Origin: Alphaproteobacteria bacterium
GTDB taxonomy: Bacteria > Pseudomonadota > Alphaproteobacteria > MPNO01 > UBA2964
Reading direction: 5' to 3'
DNA: 64,000 nucleotides
Assembly (NCBI GenBank): GCA_012103315.1
Contig: WLWZ01000001.1
Coordinates: 744,001-808,000, forward strand
In this document: positions 7,766 to 15,361 of the stretch, piece by piece
Position numbering within the stretch: the stretch's first letter is position 1
Layout of the letters: every line of letters starts with the position of its first letter
Notes under the pieces: model-generated
Database searches by the model: none
What the model was told of the DNA's origin: nothing
The model's input: the letters and a program-made list of their open reading frames with translations, nothing else
Program-made: the position numbers and the translations under genes

Positions 7766-8941
7766 ATGACCACTTCGTTTAATCCCCCGGTGCGTCGGCT
7801 CATGGGCCCGGGTCCTTCCGATGTACATCCTCGTGTGTTGGGTGCCATGGCGCGTCCAACCATCGGCCACCTTGATCCTGAATTCTCGCGGATGATGGAA
7901 GAGGTCAAGGAAATGCTGCGCTATGCGTTTAAGACCAAGAATGCGCTGACCATTCCGGTCTCCGGCCCAGGGTCGGTGGGTATGGAAACCTGTTTCGTCA
8001 ACCTGGTGGAAGCAGGTGACACTATCATTGTTTGTCAGAACGGCGCCTTTGGCGGGCGTATGAAAGAGAACGTCGAACGGTGCGGCGCGACGGCGGTCAT
8101 GGTCATGGATGACTGGGGTAAGCCCGTCGATGTTGCGAAAGTTGAAGATGCGCTCAAAGCCAATCCTGGTGTCAAAGCGGTGGCTTTTGTTCATGCAGAA
8201 ACGTCAACTGGCGTTCAATCTGACGCGGCGGCAATTTGTGCATTGGCTCAGGAACATGGGGTGCTGTCGATTGTTGATGCAGTGACATCATTGGGTGGAA
8301 CACCTGTTCTCACGGATGAGTGGGGCGCCGATGCGGTGTATTCCGGATCACAAAAATGCCTGTCCTGTATGCCGGGAATCTCACCGGTGACGATTAGCGA
8401 AAAAGCTGCCGATGTGGTGCGCAGCCGTAACCACAAAGTCCAAAGCTGGTTCATGGATTTGAATTTGGTGATGGGCTATTGGAGTGGCGAAGGCGCACGA
8501 GTTTATCACCATACCGCTCCGATTAATCCCCTCTATGCCATTCATGAAGCTTTGGTGATGCTTGAAGAAGAAGGTCTAGAGCAGGCCTGGGCGCGCCATG
8601 CGGCGATGCATAGTGCGTTGCGTGCGGGCATTGAGGCGATGGGGTTGTCGCTAATTGTTGATGAAGCCTATCGGTTGCCGCAGCTTAATACAGTTTCGAT
8701 ACCTGAGGGTGTTGATGAAGCCGCCGTGCGAGGCGCGTTGCTTTCTCGCTATAATCTTGAAATCGGGGCTGGACTTGGCGATCTTGCTGGTAAGGTCTGG
8801 CGCGTTGGCTTGATGGGACAAAGCGCTACCGGTGAACACGTCACCTTGTTCTTGAGTGCTATGGAAGACGTCTTGAGTGAACAGGGTGCTGCCATCAATA
8901 CCGGAGCTGCATTGCCAGCCGCTCGCGCCGTTCTCGGATAA
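7766..8941 (+). CDS. Class V aminotransferase (alanine/serine-glyoxylate aminotransferase type)
   Basis: 391 residues, the normal length for the AGT/SGAT/pyridoxamine-pyruvate aminotransferase group. It begins with the family's [13 protein letters not shown]; the PLP-binding parts are SGPGSVGME (67-74), the Asp in [11 protein letters not shown] (171) and the Schiff-base Lys in SGSQKCLS (197). The reaction is transfer of an amino group between a small amino acid and glyoxylate or pyruvate; the substrate pair cannot be read from the sequence. It is followed after nine bases by a CnbZ-like gene with a good ribosome binding site, so the two form an operon and probably share a pathway dealing with amino compounds. 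Confidence 0.9.
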   Translation: MTTSFNPPVRRLMGPGPSDVHPRVLGAMARPTIGHLDPEFSRMMEEVKEMLRYAFKTKNALTIPVSGPGSVGMETCFVNLVEAGDTIIVCQNGAFGGRMKENVERCGATAVMVMDDWGKPVDVAKVEDALKANPGVKAVAFVHAETSTGVQSDAAAICALAQEHGVLSIVDAVTSLGGTPVLTDEWGADAVYSGSQKCLSCMPGISPVTISEKAADVVRSRNHKVQSWFMDLNLVMGYWSGEGARVYHHTAPINPLYAIHEALVMLEEEGLEQAWARHAAMHSALRAGIEAMGLSLIVDEAYRLPQLNTVSIPEGVDEAAVRGALLSRYNLEIGAGLGDLAGKVWRVGLMGQSATGEHVTLFLSAMEDVLSEQGAAINTGAALPAARAVLG

Positions 8942-8950
8942 GGAGCTTCA

Positions 8951-9700
8951 ATGATGGAGACCGCGATATTTAAACCCGGTGGTTACCGCTATGTGCGTGG
9001 CCCGTTTCAATATTCTGGTGGTGTTGCAGCGGAGCCCGGCTTTGCGATTGAGCGCGCGCGGTTTAAGTCACCGGTAGCCATCGAAGAGGGCTTCGCCCGA
9101 ATAGAAGCGCACCTGAAAGCCATGGGGCTGCCTTTGACGTCGTTCTGCGCTTGTGAATTACGATCTCCAGCGCCCTTTACGGAACAGGGGTTTATAGATT
9201 TCAACAGGGTTTATGTCGGGACGCTCGAACGTTGGGGAATCTATAAGGATGAAGAAAACCCGGTGGCCCGGTCAAATGTTTGTCCTGCTGCAGACGCGCC
9301 TCCGGAGCCAAGCTTTCAGGCTTTTTCTTATACCGTTCCGACGGACATTGACGACGGAAGTTTCGTCATCGCAGGGTCTGCCGAGGCCCCGGAAGGGCAT
9401 GGTACCTACGAAGATCGTATCATTCGGCTTGGCGATCAATCACCTGAGGCAATGCGTGAGAAGGCGGTATACGTCCTCGGTGTTATGGAGGCCAGAATGG
9501 CAGCTCTTGGAAAGACGTGGGCGGATTCAACGGTCACTCAAGCCTATACTGTATATGACCTGCACCCATTCCTGGGTGACGAAATTGTTACACGCGGTGC
9601 CGCTAAGAGTGGCCTGACGTGGAATTACGCCCGCCCGCCAGTCGAAGGCCTCGACTACGAAATGGATGTTAGGGGTGTGAATACCGAACGGGTGATTTGA
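8951..9700 (+). CDS. CnbZ-like protein (2-aminomuconate-type deaminase family)
   Basis: 249 residues with no signal peptide. Conserved-looking blocks are GGYRYVRGPFQYSGGVA near the start, TSFCACELRSPAPFTEQGF, ARSNVCPAADAPPEPSFQAFSYTVP and, toward the end, TVYDLHPFLGDEIV. These agree with my recollection of the family annotated after CnbZ, the 2-amino-5-chloromuconate deaminase of Comamonas; that assignment is from memory and unverified. An AAGGAG site precedes two ATGs (8951, 8954). Its tight pairing with a class V aminotransferase suggests a deamination or enamine/imine-handling role in catabolism of an amino compound. RidA-like imine deaminase activity is another possibility. Confidence 0.5.
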   Translation: MMETAIFKPGGYRYVRGPFQYSGGVAAEPGFAIERARFKSPVAIEEGFARIEAHLKAMGLPLTSFCACELRSPAPFTEQGFIDFNRVYVGTLERWGIYKDEENPVARSNVCPAADAPPEPSFQAFSYTVPTDIDDGSFVIAGSAEAPEGHGTYEDRIIRLGDQSPEAMREKAVYVLGVMEARMAALGKTWADSTVTQAYTVYDLHPFLGDEIVTRGAAKSGLTWNYARPPVEGLDYEMDVRGVNTERVI

Positions 9701-9720
9701 GCGTCACAATCTATTTGATA

Positions 9721-10668
9721 TTAGGAATCCGTTGCGCCGTAATAGAGATTTACGGTGTGTTTGGCTTCCGCGAAAAATAGCCAGCGTTCGACCATCGTTC
9801 CGGCCATGACGGAAATGACTGCCAGAATGGCGGCGGGAATTTTGAGCCAAGGCTCGGCTTCAACTGTGCCGACCGCAAGGCACCAGGGGACCAGGAAGTA
9901 ACTAAAGAATGCCCAGCGGCGGAGTTTTTCCGCGTGTTTACGGGCGACTTTGAACCCCATCTCCTGCTGGACGTAGTTTTCCTGAGTGTTCGGCGCATCC
10001 AGTAGCCGGACAGAGCCGAGGTCGCCAAGGCCAGTGGCGCTCTCTGGTGGCACCCAACTCGGGGAGGTGTCGAGGAACATCCAGTATTTGCGTTTGAGCC
10101 ATAGGGCCAAAACGCCGGTGATGACAACAATCATTCCGATGCCAGGCGTATGGAGATCGAAGAGCTGAGTGATCATGTTGAACCAGATGCTGCCGGTCCA
10201 GAGTGCAAAGGCTAAATAGACGCGAACAGTATGACGATTAAACCACGCCCGGATGGTTCGCAGCGTCGCGTAAATCATTGATGTCGCATAGACGGTCAAT
10301 GCGGCGAATAGGACCGTGAGCATGGCGTAGAGCCGCCAGGCACCATCATGGCTTTCATAGATGACCCACCCAATGGCAAAGAGACCAAACGGGACAAACC
10401 CGGCCACGGCCAACACACCTTCGCGGGACAGCCAGGATGATTTCCATTGCGACAAGGCGCGCCATGCGCGTTCGGGGTGCCCGAGATGAAAAGTAGAGGA
10501 CAGCAGCCCACTAATCACCATGGTGAAGGCAAGAAAAAATCCGGTGAACCCGAACCAGCGATCAGGTTCAATCCATTGGCCGGCTGCAAACAACCCCATC
10601 AGGAAGAGCAAGCCGTACCCAGCACCTGAAAAGGTCGTGAAAATTATAACGGAGTAAGCGGGATGCAT
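9721..10668 (-). CDS. soeC: DmsC/SoeC-type membrane anchor subunit
   Basis: 315 residues made mostly of hydrophobic helices (about eight), beginning with HPAYSVIIFTTFSGAGYGLLFL and containing STFHLGHPERAWRALSQWKSSWLSREG, a hallmark of the DmsC anchor family. It sits in the inner membrane, holds the iron-sulfur subunit and passes electrons to the quinone pool. It follows the ferredoxin-type subunit after 17 bases and closes the three-gene operon. The symbol is assigned by analogy with SoeABC sulfite dehydrogenase because of the neighbouring persulfide-dioxygenase-like gene; DMSO reductase or another Dms-type reductase would have the same architecture. Confidence 0.8.
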   Translation of the reverse strand: MHPAYSVIIFTTFSGAGYGLLFLMGLFAAGQWIEPDRWFGFTGFFLAFTMVISGLLSSTFHLGHPERAWRALSQWKSSWLSREGVLAVAGFVPFGLFAIGWVIYESHDGAWRLYAMLTVLFAALTVYATSMIYATLRTIRAWFNRHTVRVYLAFALWTGSIWFNMITQLFDLHTPGIGMIVVITGVLALWLKRKYWMFLDTSPSWVPPESATGLGDLGSVRLLDAPNTQENYVQQEMGFKVARKHAEKLRRWAFFSYFLVPWCLAVGTVEAEPWLKIPAAILAVISVMAGTMVERWLFFAEAKHTVNLYYGATDS

Positions 10669-10685
10669 TTCTTGCTAAATCCTGA

Positions 10686-11441
10686 CTATCGTGTGAGGAC
10701 TTTATCGAGCCAGCGGAACAGGCCACCGGCCTCTTCGACTTCATTTGTTGGCTCGATGGGTGTTAGTCGTCTCGGCCGATCTTCTTCGTACCCTGTGCTT
10801 TTAGGGCGCGGCGGCAGATATTTATTGACTGGTTCGTAATGCAGTTCCGGCATTAGGTCGTAACCGCCACGATCCTCGACCATACGAGAAACGTCGGAGC
10901 TCGGGTCGCCAAGGTCGCCAAAATGGCGGGCATTCGCGGGGCAGGTCGAGACACAAGCGGGAACGCGCTCTTCCTCGGCGATATTCTCGTTATAGATACG
11001 ATCAATACACAGCGTACACTTTTTCATCACACCGGCATCGCCATCATATTCGCGAGCGCCATATGGGCAGGCCCAACTACAGAGCTTGCAGCCTATGCAT
11101 ATGTCTTCATTGACCAGAACAATACCGTCTTCCGCGCGCTTATAGGAGGCACCGGTTGGGCACACCTCGACGCAGGCGGGTTGTTCGCAATGTAGGCAAG
11201 AGCGCGGGAAATGAACCGTCCGGCTATCGGCGCCGTCGCCGCATTCGAATGTGTGAACCCTGTTAAACCAGACGCCATCGGCATTTTCGCCAAACGGGTC
11301 GGTGTCGGGTAAGGGCGCAGAATGTCCGCTAGTGTTCCATTCTTTGCAGTTCACTGCACAGGCATGACACCCGACACAGATATCAAGATCGATTACCAGG
11401 CCAAGTTTTGTACCGGTCGTATTTTGAGGGATTTGCGTCAC
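10686..11441 (-). CDS. soeB: Four-cluster ferredoxin subunit of Mo oxidoreductase (DmsB/SoeB type)
   Basis: 251 residues with sixteen cysteines arranged for four [4Fe-4S] clusters: CVGCHACAVNC, CLHCEQPACVEVC, CIGCKLCSWAC and CTLC...CVSTC. It carries electrons between the catalytic subunit and the membrane anchor. No Tat signal is present, so the subunit is on the cytoplasmic side, as described for SoeB. The start ATG overlaps the stop of the catalytic subunit gene by four bases (11438-11441). The C-terminal tail, rich in Pro/Arg (PPRPKSTGYEEDRPRR), is family-typical. Confidence 0.85.
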   Translation of the reverse strand: MTQIPQNTTGTKLGLVIDLDICVGCHACAVNCKEWNTSGHSAPLPDTDPFGENADGVWFNRVHTFECGDGADSRTVHFPRSCLHCEQPACVEVCPTGASYKRAEDGIVLVNEDICIGCKLCSWACPYGAREYDGDAGVMKKCTLCIDRIYNENIAEEERVPACVSTCPANARHFGDLGDPSSDVSRMVEDRGGYDLMPELHYEPVNKYLPPRPKSTGYEEDRPRRLTPIEPTNEVEEAGGLFRWLDKVLTR

Positions 11442-14335
11442 TGACCATCCCCCCGTTTAGCCGAACGAGAATACATGCGGCCATAGCGCAATATGCCCGG
11501 TCGCTCAGGCAGTGCTTTTGGCGGTTCCAGTGTCGGGAATTGTGGCGCGGTCTCTGCGCTTTCTTCGGCGCTACATTTCTCAATGCGCACGCGGAGATCA
11601 TACCAAGCTGCCTGACCGGTTACCGGGTCGGAATTGGCATAGCGAAAACCGTCTCCTTTTGGCGGCAGAAGCTCTGAGATCACATGGTTGAGCAGAAAGC
11701 CGGTTTTGGCTTCTGGTGCTTTGGGGTCGAGGTTCCACGCACCTTTTTGTTTGCCAATGGCATTCCAGGTCCACACTGTGTCGCCGTTAACACCTTCCAT
11801 CAACTTCGCCTGTGCCTTGACGCGATTATGATGACTAATCACCCAGACCCAATCACCATCTTCGATCTCATGGGCTTCGGCAGTCTTGCGATTGATATAA
11901 AGCGGGTTGGTGCCATGGATTTGGCGTAGCCACGCGTTCTGTGATCCCCAGCTGTGATACATTGCCATGGGTCGCTGGGTGAGGGCGTGCATCGGATACT
12001 CATTGGTATCCAGGGCTTCACCTTCAAAGGGTGGGTACCAAATCGGCATAGGATCGAAATATTTTTTGATGCGATCACGGTGCTCTTCCGGTGGCTGAAC
12101 GGCACCATGTCCCTGAGCGGCCAGACGGAATTTTTGTAGCGGCTCTGAATAAACCTGCATGATGATCTGGTTGGCCGATCCTATAAAGCCAACAGACGCT
12201 GCATAATCGAGATAATCACGATTGGCGTGCTTGAAATAATGCTGTTCAGGCGGCAGCTTATGTTCCCAAAAACAACCATTTTCAACATATTTGTCGAGCT
12301 GGTTTTTGTTCGGCGCGCCTGTACCATGGCTGTTGCCATCTTCGCCACGCCAACCAGCAAGCGATCCGATACCAGGAGCTCGTTCATGATTGACGAGATA
12401 GTCAGGGTAGCCGCCGGGATACTTGGCGCTGCCATCTTCATTGGTCAGGCCGGGCAATCCAATTCGCGATCCAAGGTCAATCAGGACGCTCTGGAAGGGG
12501 CGAACGTCCCGATCTGGTTCCACGACGGGCTGACGAATGGAGTCGGCTGCACTTTCGGCGCTACAGATCGGACGGTCGAGAAGAGACACGCAATCCCAGC
12601 GTTCGAGATAGGTCGTATCTGGTAGGACGAGATCGGCATAGGCGACCATTTCCGAGAAGTAAGCATCGGAATACATGATCTTGGGGATACGATATTCGCC
12701 GGTCTCTTCATCCTTGGCGGTGAGCATTTCCTTGGTGCCCGCCGTATTCATGGACGAGTTCCAGCTCATATTTGCCATATACATAAACAGCAAATCGACC
12801 GGGTAAGGGTCCTGATTGTGGGCGTTGGTGATGACCATATGCATCATGCCGTGCGCCGCTATAGGTGCTTCCCACGAGAAAGCATGATCAATCCGTCTCG
12901 GTGTTCCGTCTTCTTCGACCAGCAAATCTTCCGGACCGGCAGGGAACCCGAGCGGCGGGCCAGCCATTGGTGTGTTTGGCGCAATCTGATCGGGTTTACC
13001 GGTTGGCTTTAAGGGCGGGGGTGCAGCTTTTGGGAAGGGTGGCTTGTACCGGAAGCCACCGGGGCAATCGATGCTCCCTAACAAAATCTGCAGTAAATGA
13101 ATAGCGCGGCAAGTGTGAAAGCCGTTCGAATGCGCTGAGATACCGCGCATCGCATGCATTGAGACCGGTCGACCGATCATCTTGTCATGTTTGCGCCCGG
13201 CCCAATCTGTCCACGGTTGATCGATCTCAATCTGTTGTTCAAACGCAACATCGGCAATTTCAGCAGCGATGCGGCGCATCGTTCTTGCGGGAACGCCGGT
13301 TTCTTTCTCAGCGGCTTCGGGTGAATAGCTTTTATCGAGATAACGTTCCGCCATCAGGGCGAATGCTGGGACCGCCTTGCGGCCGTCTTCCGTAGTGAAA
13401 GACCCCGTTAGGGCCGGCGATACACCTGCTAAACGAGCGTCTGCGGCTTGGTTGGTGCCGGTGTCCCAGCAGAGCGGTTCGTCATCAATACCCCGAACGA
13501 ACAGTCCGTCATCGGCCTCGCCTGGATTTTGAATAACCAACCAGGGCAAATTGGTGTAGCGAACAATGTAGTCGAGGTCGATCTTGTCGGCTTTGAGAAG
13601 CTCGTGGATCAATGCAAGAACAAACTTGCCGTCAGTTCCGGGCCGGATGCCAATCCATTCATCAGCTATAGCGGAGTAGCCGGTACGGATCGGGTTCAGT
13701 GAGACGAATTTAGCGCCGTTATTTTTGAGCTTTGAAAGTCCGGCTTTGATTGGGTTGCTATCGTGATCTTCGGCAACGCCAAACATCAGCATATATTTGG
13801 TTAGGTCCCAATCGGGTTCGCCAAACTCCCAGAATGAGCCACCGATAGTGTATATGCCGCCCGCCGCCATATTGACTGAACAGAACCCGCCATGGGCAGC
13901 ATGGTTGGGTGTGCCGAACTGGCTGGCCCACCAGCCGGTAAGGGCCTGGCTTTGATCGCGACCCGTAAAGAAGGCCAGCTTGCGCGGATCAGTTTTGCGG
14001 ATATCGCCAAGCCACTCGCTAGCGAGCTCTAGCGCTTCATCCCATTCGATTTCCTTGAATTCCGCCTTGCCACGTTCACCAACCCGTTTGAGGGGCTTGG
14101 TCAGTCGCGCCGGGGAATAATGATTCATGATCCCGGCCGACCCCTTGGCACAAAGGACGCCTTTGTTTACCGGATGATCGCGATTGCCTTCGATATAGCG
14201 GATTCCACCATCTTTCATATGCACTTTGATGCCGCACCGACAGGCACACATGTAGCAGGTGGTGTGTTTGATTTCGTCTGAGACCGTGGGTGAGGTGTCG
14301 ATCTCTTCGATAGGGTCGAAGTACCCGCGTGTCAT
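11438..14335 (-). CDS. soeA: Molybdopterin oxidoreductase catalytic subunit, probable sulfite dehydrogenase SoeA
   Basis: 965 residues from the ATG at 14335, picked because AAAGGGAGC lies about ten bases upstream and upstream in-frame starts add a stretch unlike the family. Near the N-terminus, CYMCACRCG (27-35) plus Cys 62 in GVLCAKG bind a [4Fe-4S] cluster; the rest is the bis-molybdopterin guanine dinucleotide fold (YFSEMVAYADLVLPDTTYLERWD, VTGQAAWYDLRVRIEKC). There is no twin-arginine signal, so the enzyme faces the cytoplasm, as SoeA does and unlike DmsA of E. coli. With soeB and soeC it would oxidise sulfite to sulfate and feed electrons to quinone. A persulfide dioxygenase-like gene, whose product is sulfite, is read divergently from the same intergenic region, which supports this role. 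Another Dms/Psr-type substrate is possible. Confidence 0.75.
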   Translation of the reverse strand: MTRGYFDPIEEIDTSPTVSDEIKHTTCYMCACRCGIKVHMKDGGIRYIEGNRDHPVNKGVLCAKGSAGIMNHYSPARLTKPLKRVGERGKAEFKEIEWDEALELASEWLGDIRKTDPRKLAFFTGRDQSQALTGWWASQFGTPNHAAHGGFCSVNMAAGGIYTIGGSFWEFGEPDWDLTKYMLMFGVAEDHDSNPIKAGLSKLKNNGAKFVSLNPIRTGYSAIADEWIGIRPGTDGKFVLALIHELLKADKIDLDYIVRYTNLPWLVIQNPGEADDGLFVRGIDDEPLCWDTGTNQAADARLAGVSPALTGSFTTEDGRKAVPAFALMAERYLDKSYSPEAAEKETGVPARTMRRIAAEIADVAFEQQIEIDQPWTDWAGRKHDKMIGRPVSMHAMRGISAHSNGFHTCRAIHLLQILLGSIDCPGGFRYKPPFPKAAPPPLKPTGKPDQIAPNTPMAGPPLGFPAGPEDLLVEEDGTPRRIDHAFSWEAPIAAHGMMHMVITNAHNQDPYPVDLLFMYMANMSWNSSMNTAGTKEMLTAKDEETGEYRIPKIMYSDAYFSEMVAYADLVLPDTTYLERWDCVSLLDRPICSAESAADSIRQPVVEPDRDVRPFQSVLIDLGSRIGLPGLTNEDGSAKYPGGYPDYLVNHERAPGIGSLAGWRGEDGNSHGTGAPNKNQLDKYVENGCFWEHKLPPEQHYFKHANRDYLDYAASVGFIGSANQIIMQVYSEPLQKFRLAAQGHGAVQPPEEHRDRIKKYFDPMPIWYPPFEGEALDTNEYPMHALTQRPMAMYHSWGSQNAWLRQIHGTNPLYINRKTAEAHEIEDGDWVWVISHHNRVKAQAKLMEGVNGDTVWTWNAIGKQKGAWNLDPKAPEAKTGFLLNHVISELLPPKGDGFRYANSDPVTGQAAWYDLRVRIEKCSAEESAETAPQFPTLEPPKALPERPGILRYGRMYSRSAKRGDGQ

Positions 14336-14442
14336 AAACGAAAAGCTCCCTTTGTTAGCTGCTTTGTTAAAAGAGAACGCAGCTGCCGTCAAATCTGCTA
14401 GTTGTGATGGATAAAAATACACCTAACCTTTGCATTATACAA

Positions 14443-14459
14443 AATCACATGCTGTGATT
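14443..14459. promoter_or_regulatory. Palindrome in the soeA / persulfide-dioxygenase divergent promoter
   Basis: AATCACA and TGTGATT are perfect inverted arms separated by TGC, located 31-47 bases before the ATG of the metallo-hydrolase and about 110 bases before soeA. A further half-site (TGTGAT, 14403-14408) lies between. The arms are in the opposite order from a CRP site (TCACA...TGTGA with three bases between rather than TGTGA-N6-TCACA), so CRP binding is not expected. It could be the operator of a sulfide- or persulfide-sensing repressor, but no regulator gene is adjacent. Confidence 0.45.
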
Positions 14460-14489
14460 GCACTAGTTTGCAGAAAAAAAGTTTGGACA

Positions 14490-15353
14490 ATGACCGTAAC
14501 CGTAAAAACCTTTTTCGATAGTGAGACCAATAACGCAACTCATCTTGTTTGTGATGGGGAAACGCGCAATTGCGCCATAATAGACCCGGTGCTTGATTTT
14601 GATCTTGCAGCGGGGAAAGTGGTGACGCGGTCGGCAGACGAGTTAATGGCGTATGTGAATGATGAGAGCTTCAAGGTCGAGTGGATTTTGGAAACTCATG
14701 TCCATGCAGATCATCTCTCTGCATGCGCTTATCTAAAAGAAAAAATCGGCGGTAAAACGGGCATAAGCTCGGGTGTAATCGAGGTCCAAAAGACGTTCGG
14801 GGCGATTTATAATCTCGAGGGTGATTCAGCACTCGACGGATCGCAATTTGATAGACTCTTCTCAGATGGCGACTCTTTTTCGATCGGTAATCTTGAAGCG
14901 AGGGTGATTCATACGCCTGGTCATACCCCTGCATGTGCAACCTATGTTATCGACGACTGCGCCTTTACGGGGGATACGTTCTTTATGCCGGACTCGGGAA
15001 CGGCGCGGTGTGATTTTCCGGGTGGCAGCGCTTCACAACTTTATAACTCACTCGAAAAGATTTTGGCATTACCCGCTGAAACACGATTGTTCCTCAACCA
15101 TGACTATGGCTGCGGAGGATCGCGCGACTGTTGTTGGGAAACAACCGTTGAGGAACAGCGCGATAATAATATTCATGTTGGTGGTGGGAAGACAGCGGAA
15201 GAATTTATTGCGATGCGTGAAGAACGTGACGCGACATTATCGATGCCGAAACTGGTTCTTCCGGCTATTCAGGTGAACATGCGGGCAGGGGAGCTACCAC
15301 CGCCTGAGGCCAATGGCAGCCGTTTTCTCAAAATCCCACTTAACGCGTTTTAA
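14490..15353 (+). CDS. Metallo-beta-lactamase-fold persulfide dioxygenase-like protein (Blh/ETHE1 type)
   Basis: 287 residues from the ATG at 14490; an earlier in-frame ATG (14430) would overlap regulatory DNA and add an unlikely leader. Metal ligands are THVHADH (positions about 67-73), HTPGH and the Asp in FTGDTFF; the signature SGTARCDFPGG with LYNSL, and the end RFLKIPL, match the Blh/persulfide dioxygenase branch of the ETHE1 family. Such enzymes use one iron to oxidise glutathione persulfide to sulfite. The facing soeABC operon would then oxidise sulfite to sulfate. The usual BigR-type regulator and rhodanese partners are not present in the window. Confidence 0.78.
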   Translation: MTVTVKTFFDSETNNATHLVCDGETRNCAIIDPVLDFDLAAGKVVTRSADELMAYVNDESFKVEWILETHVHADHLSACAYLKEKIGGKTGISSGVIEVQKTFGAIYNLEGDSALDGSQFDRLFSDGDSFSIGNLEARVIHTPGHTPACATYVIDDCAFTGDTFFMPDSGTARCDFPGGSASQLYNSLEKILALPAETRLFLNHDYGCGGSRDCCWETTVEEQRDNNIHVGGGKTAEEFIAMREERDATLSMPKLVLPAIQVNMRAGELPPPEANGSRFLKIPLNAF

Positions 15354-15361
15354 TAGCCGAT

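Noticed and set aside
14443-14459. Possible CRP/FNR binding site
   Set aside because: The arms read TCACA then TGTGA with three bases between; CRP sites read TGTGA-N6-TCACA, and FNR sites TTGAT-N4-ATCAA.
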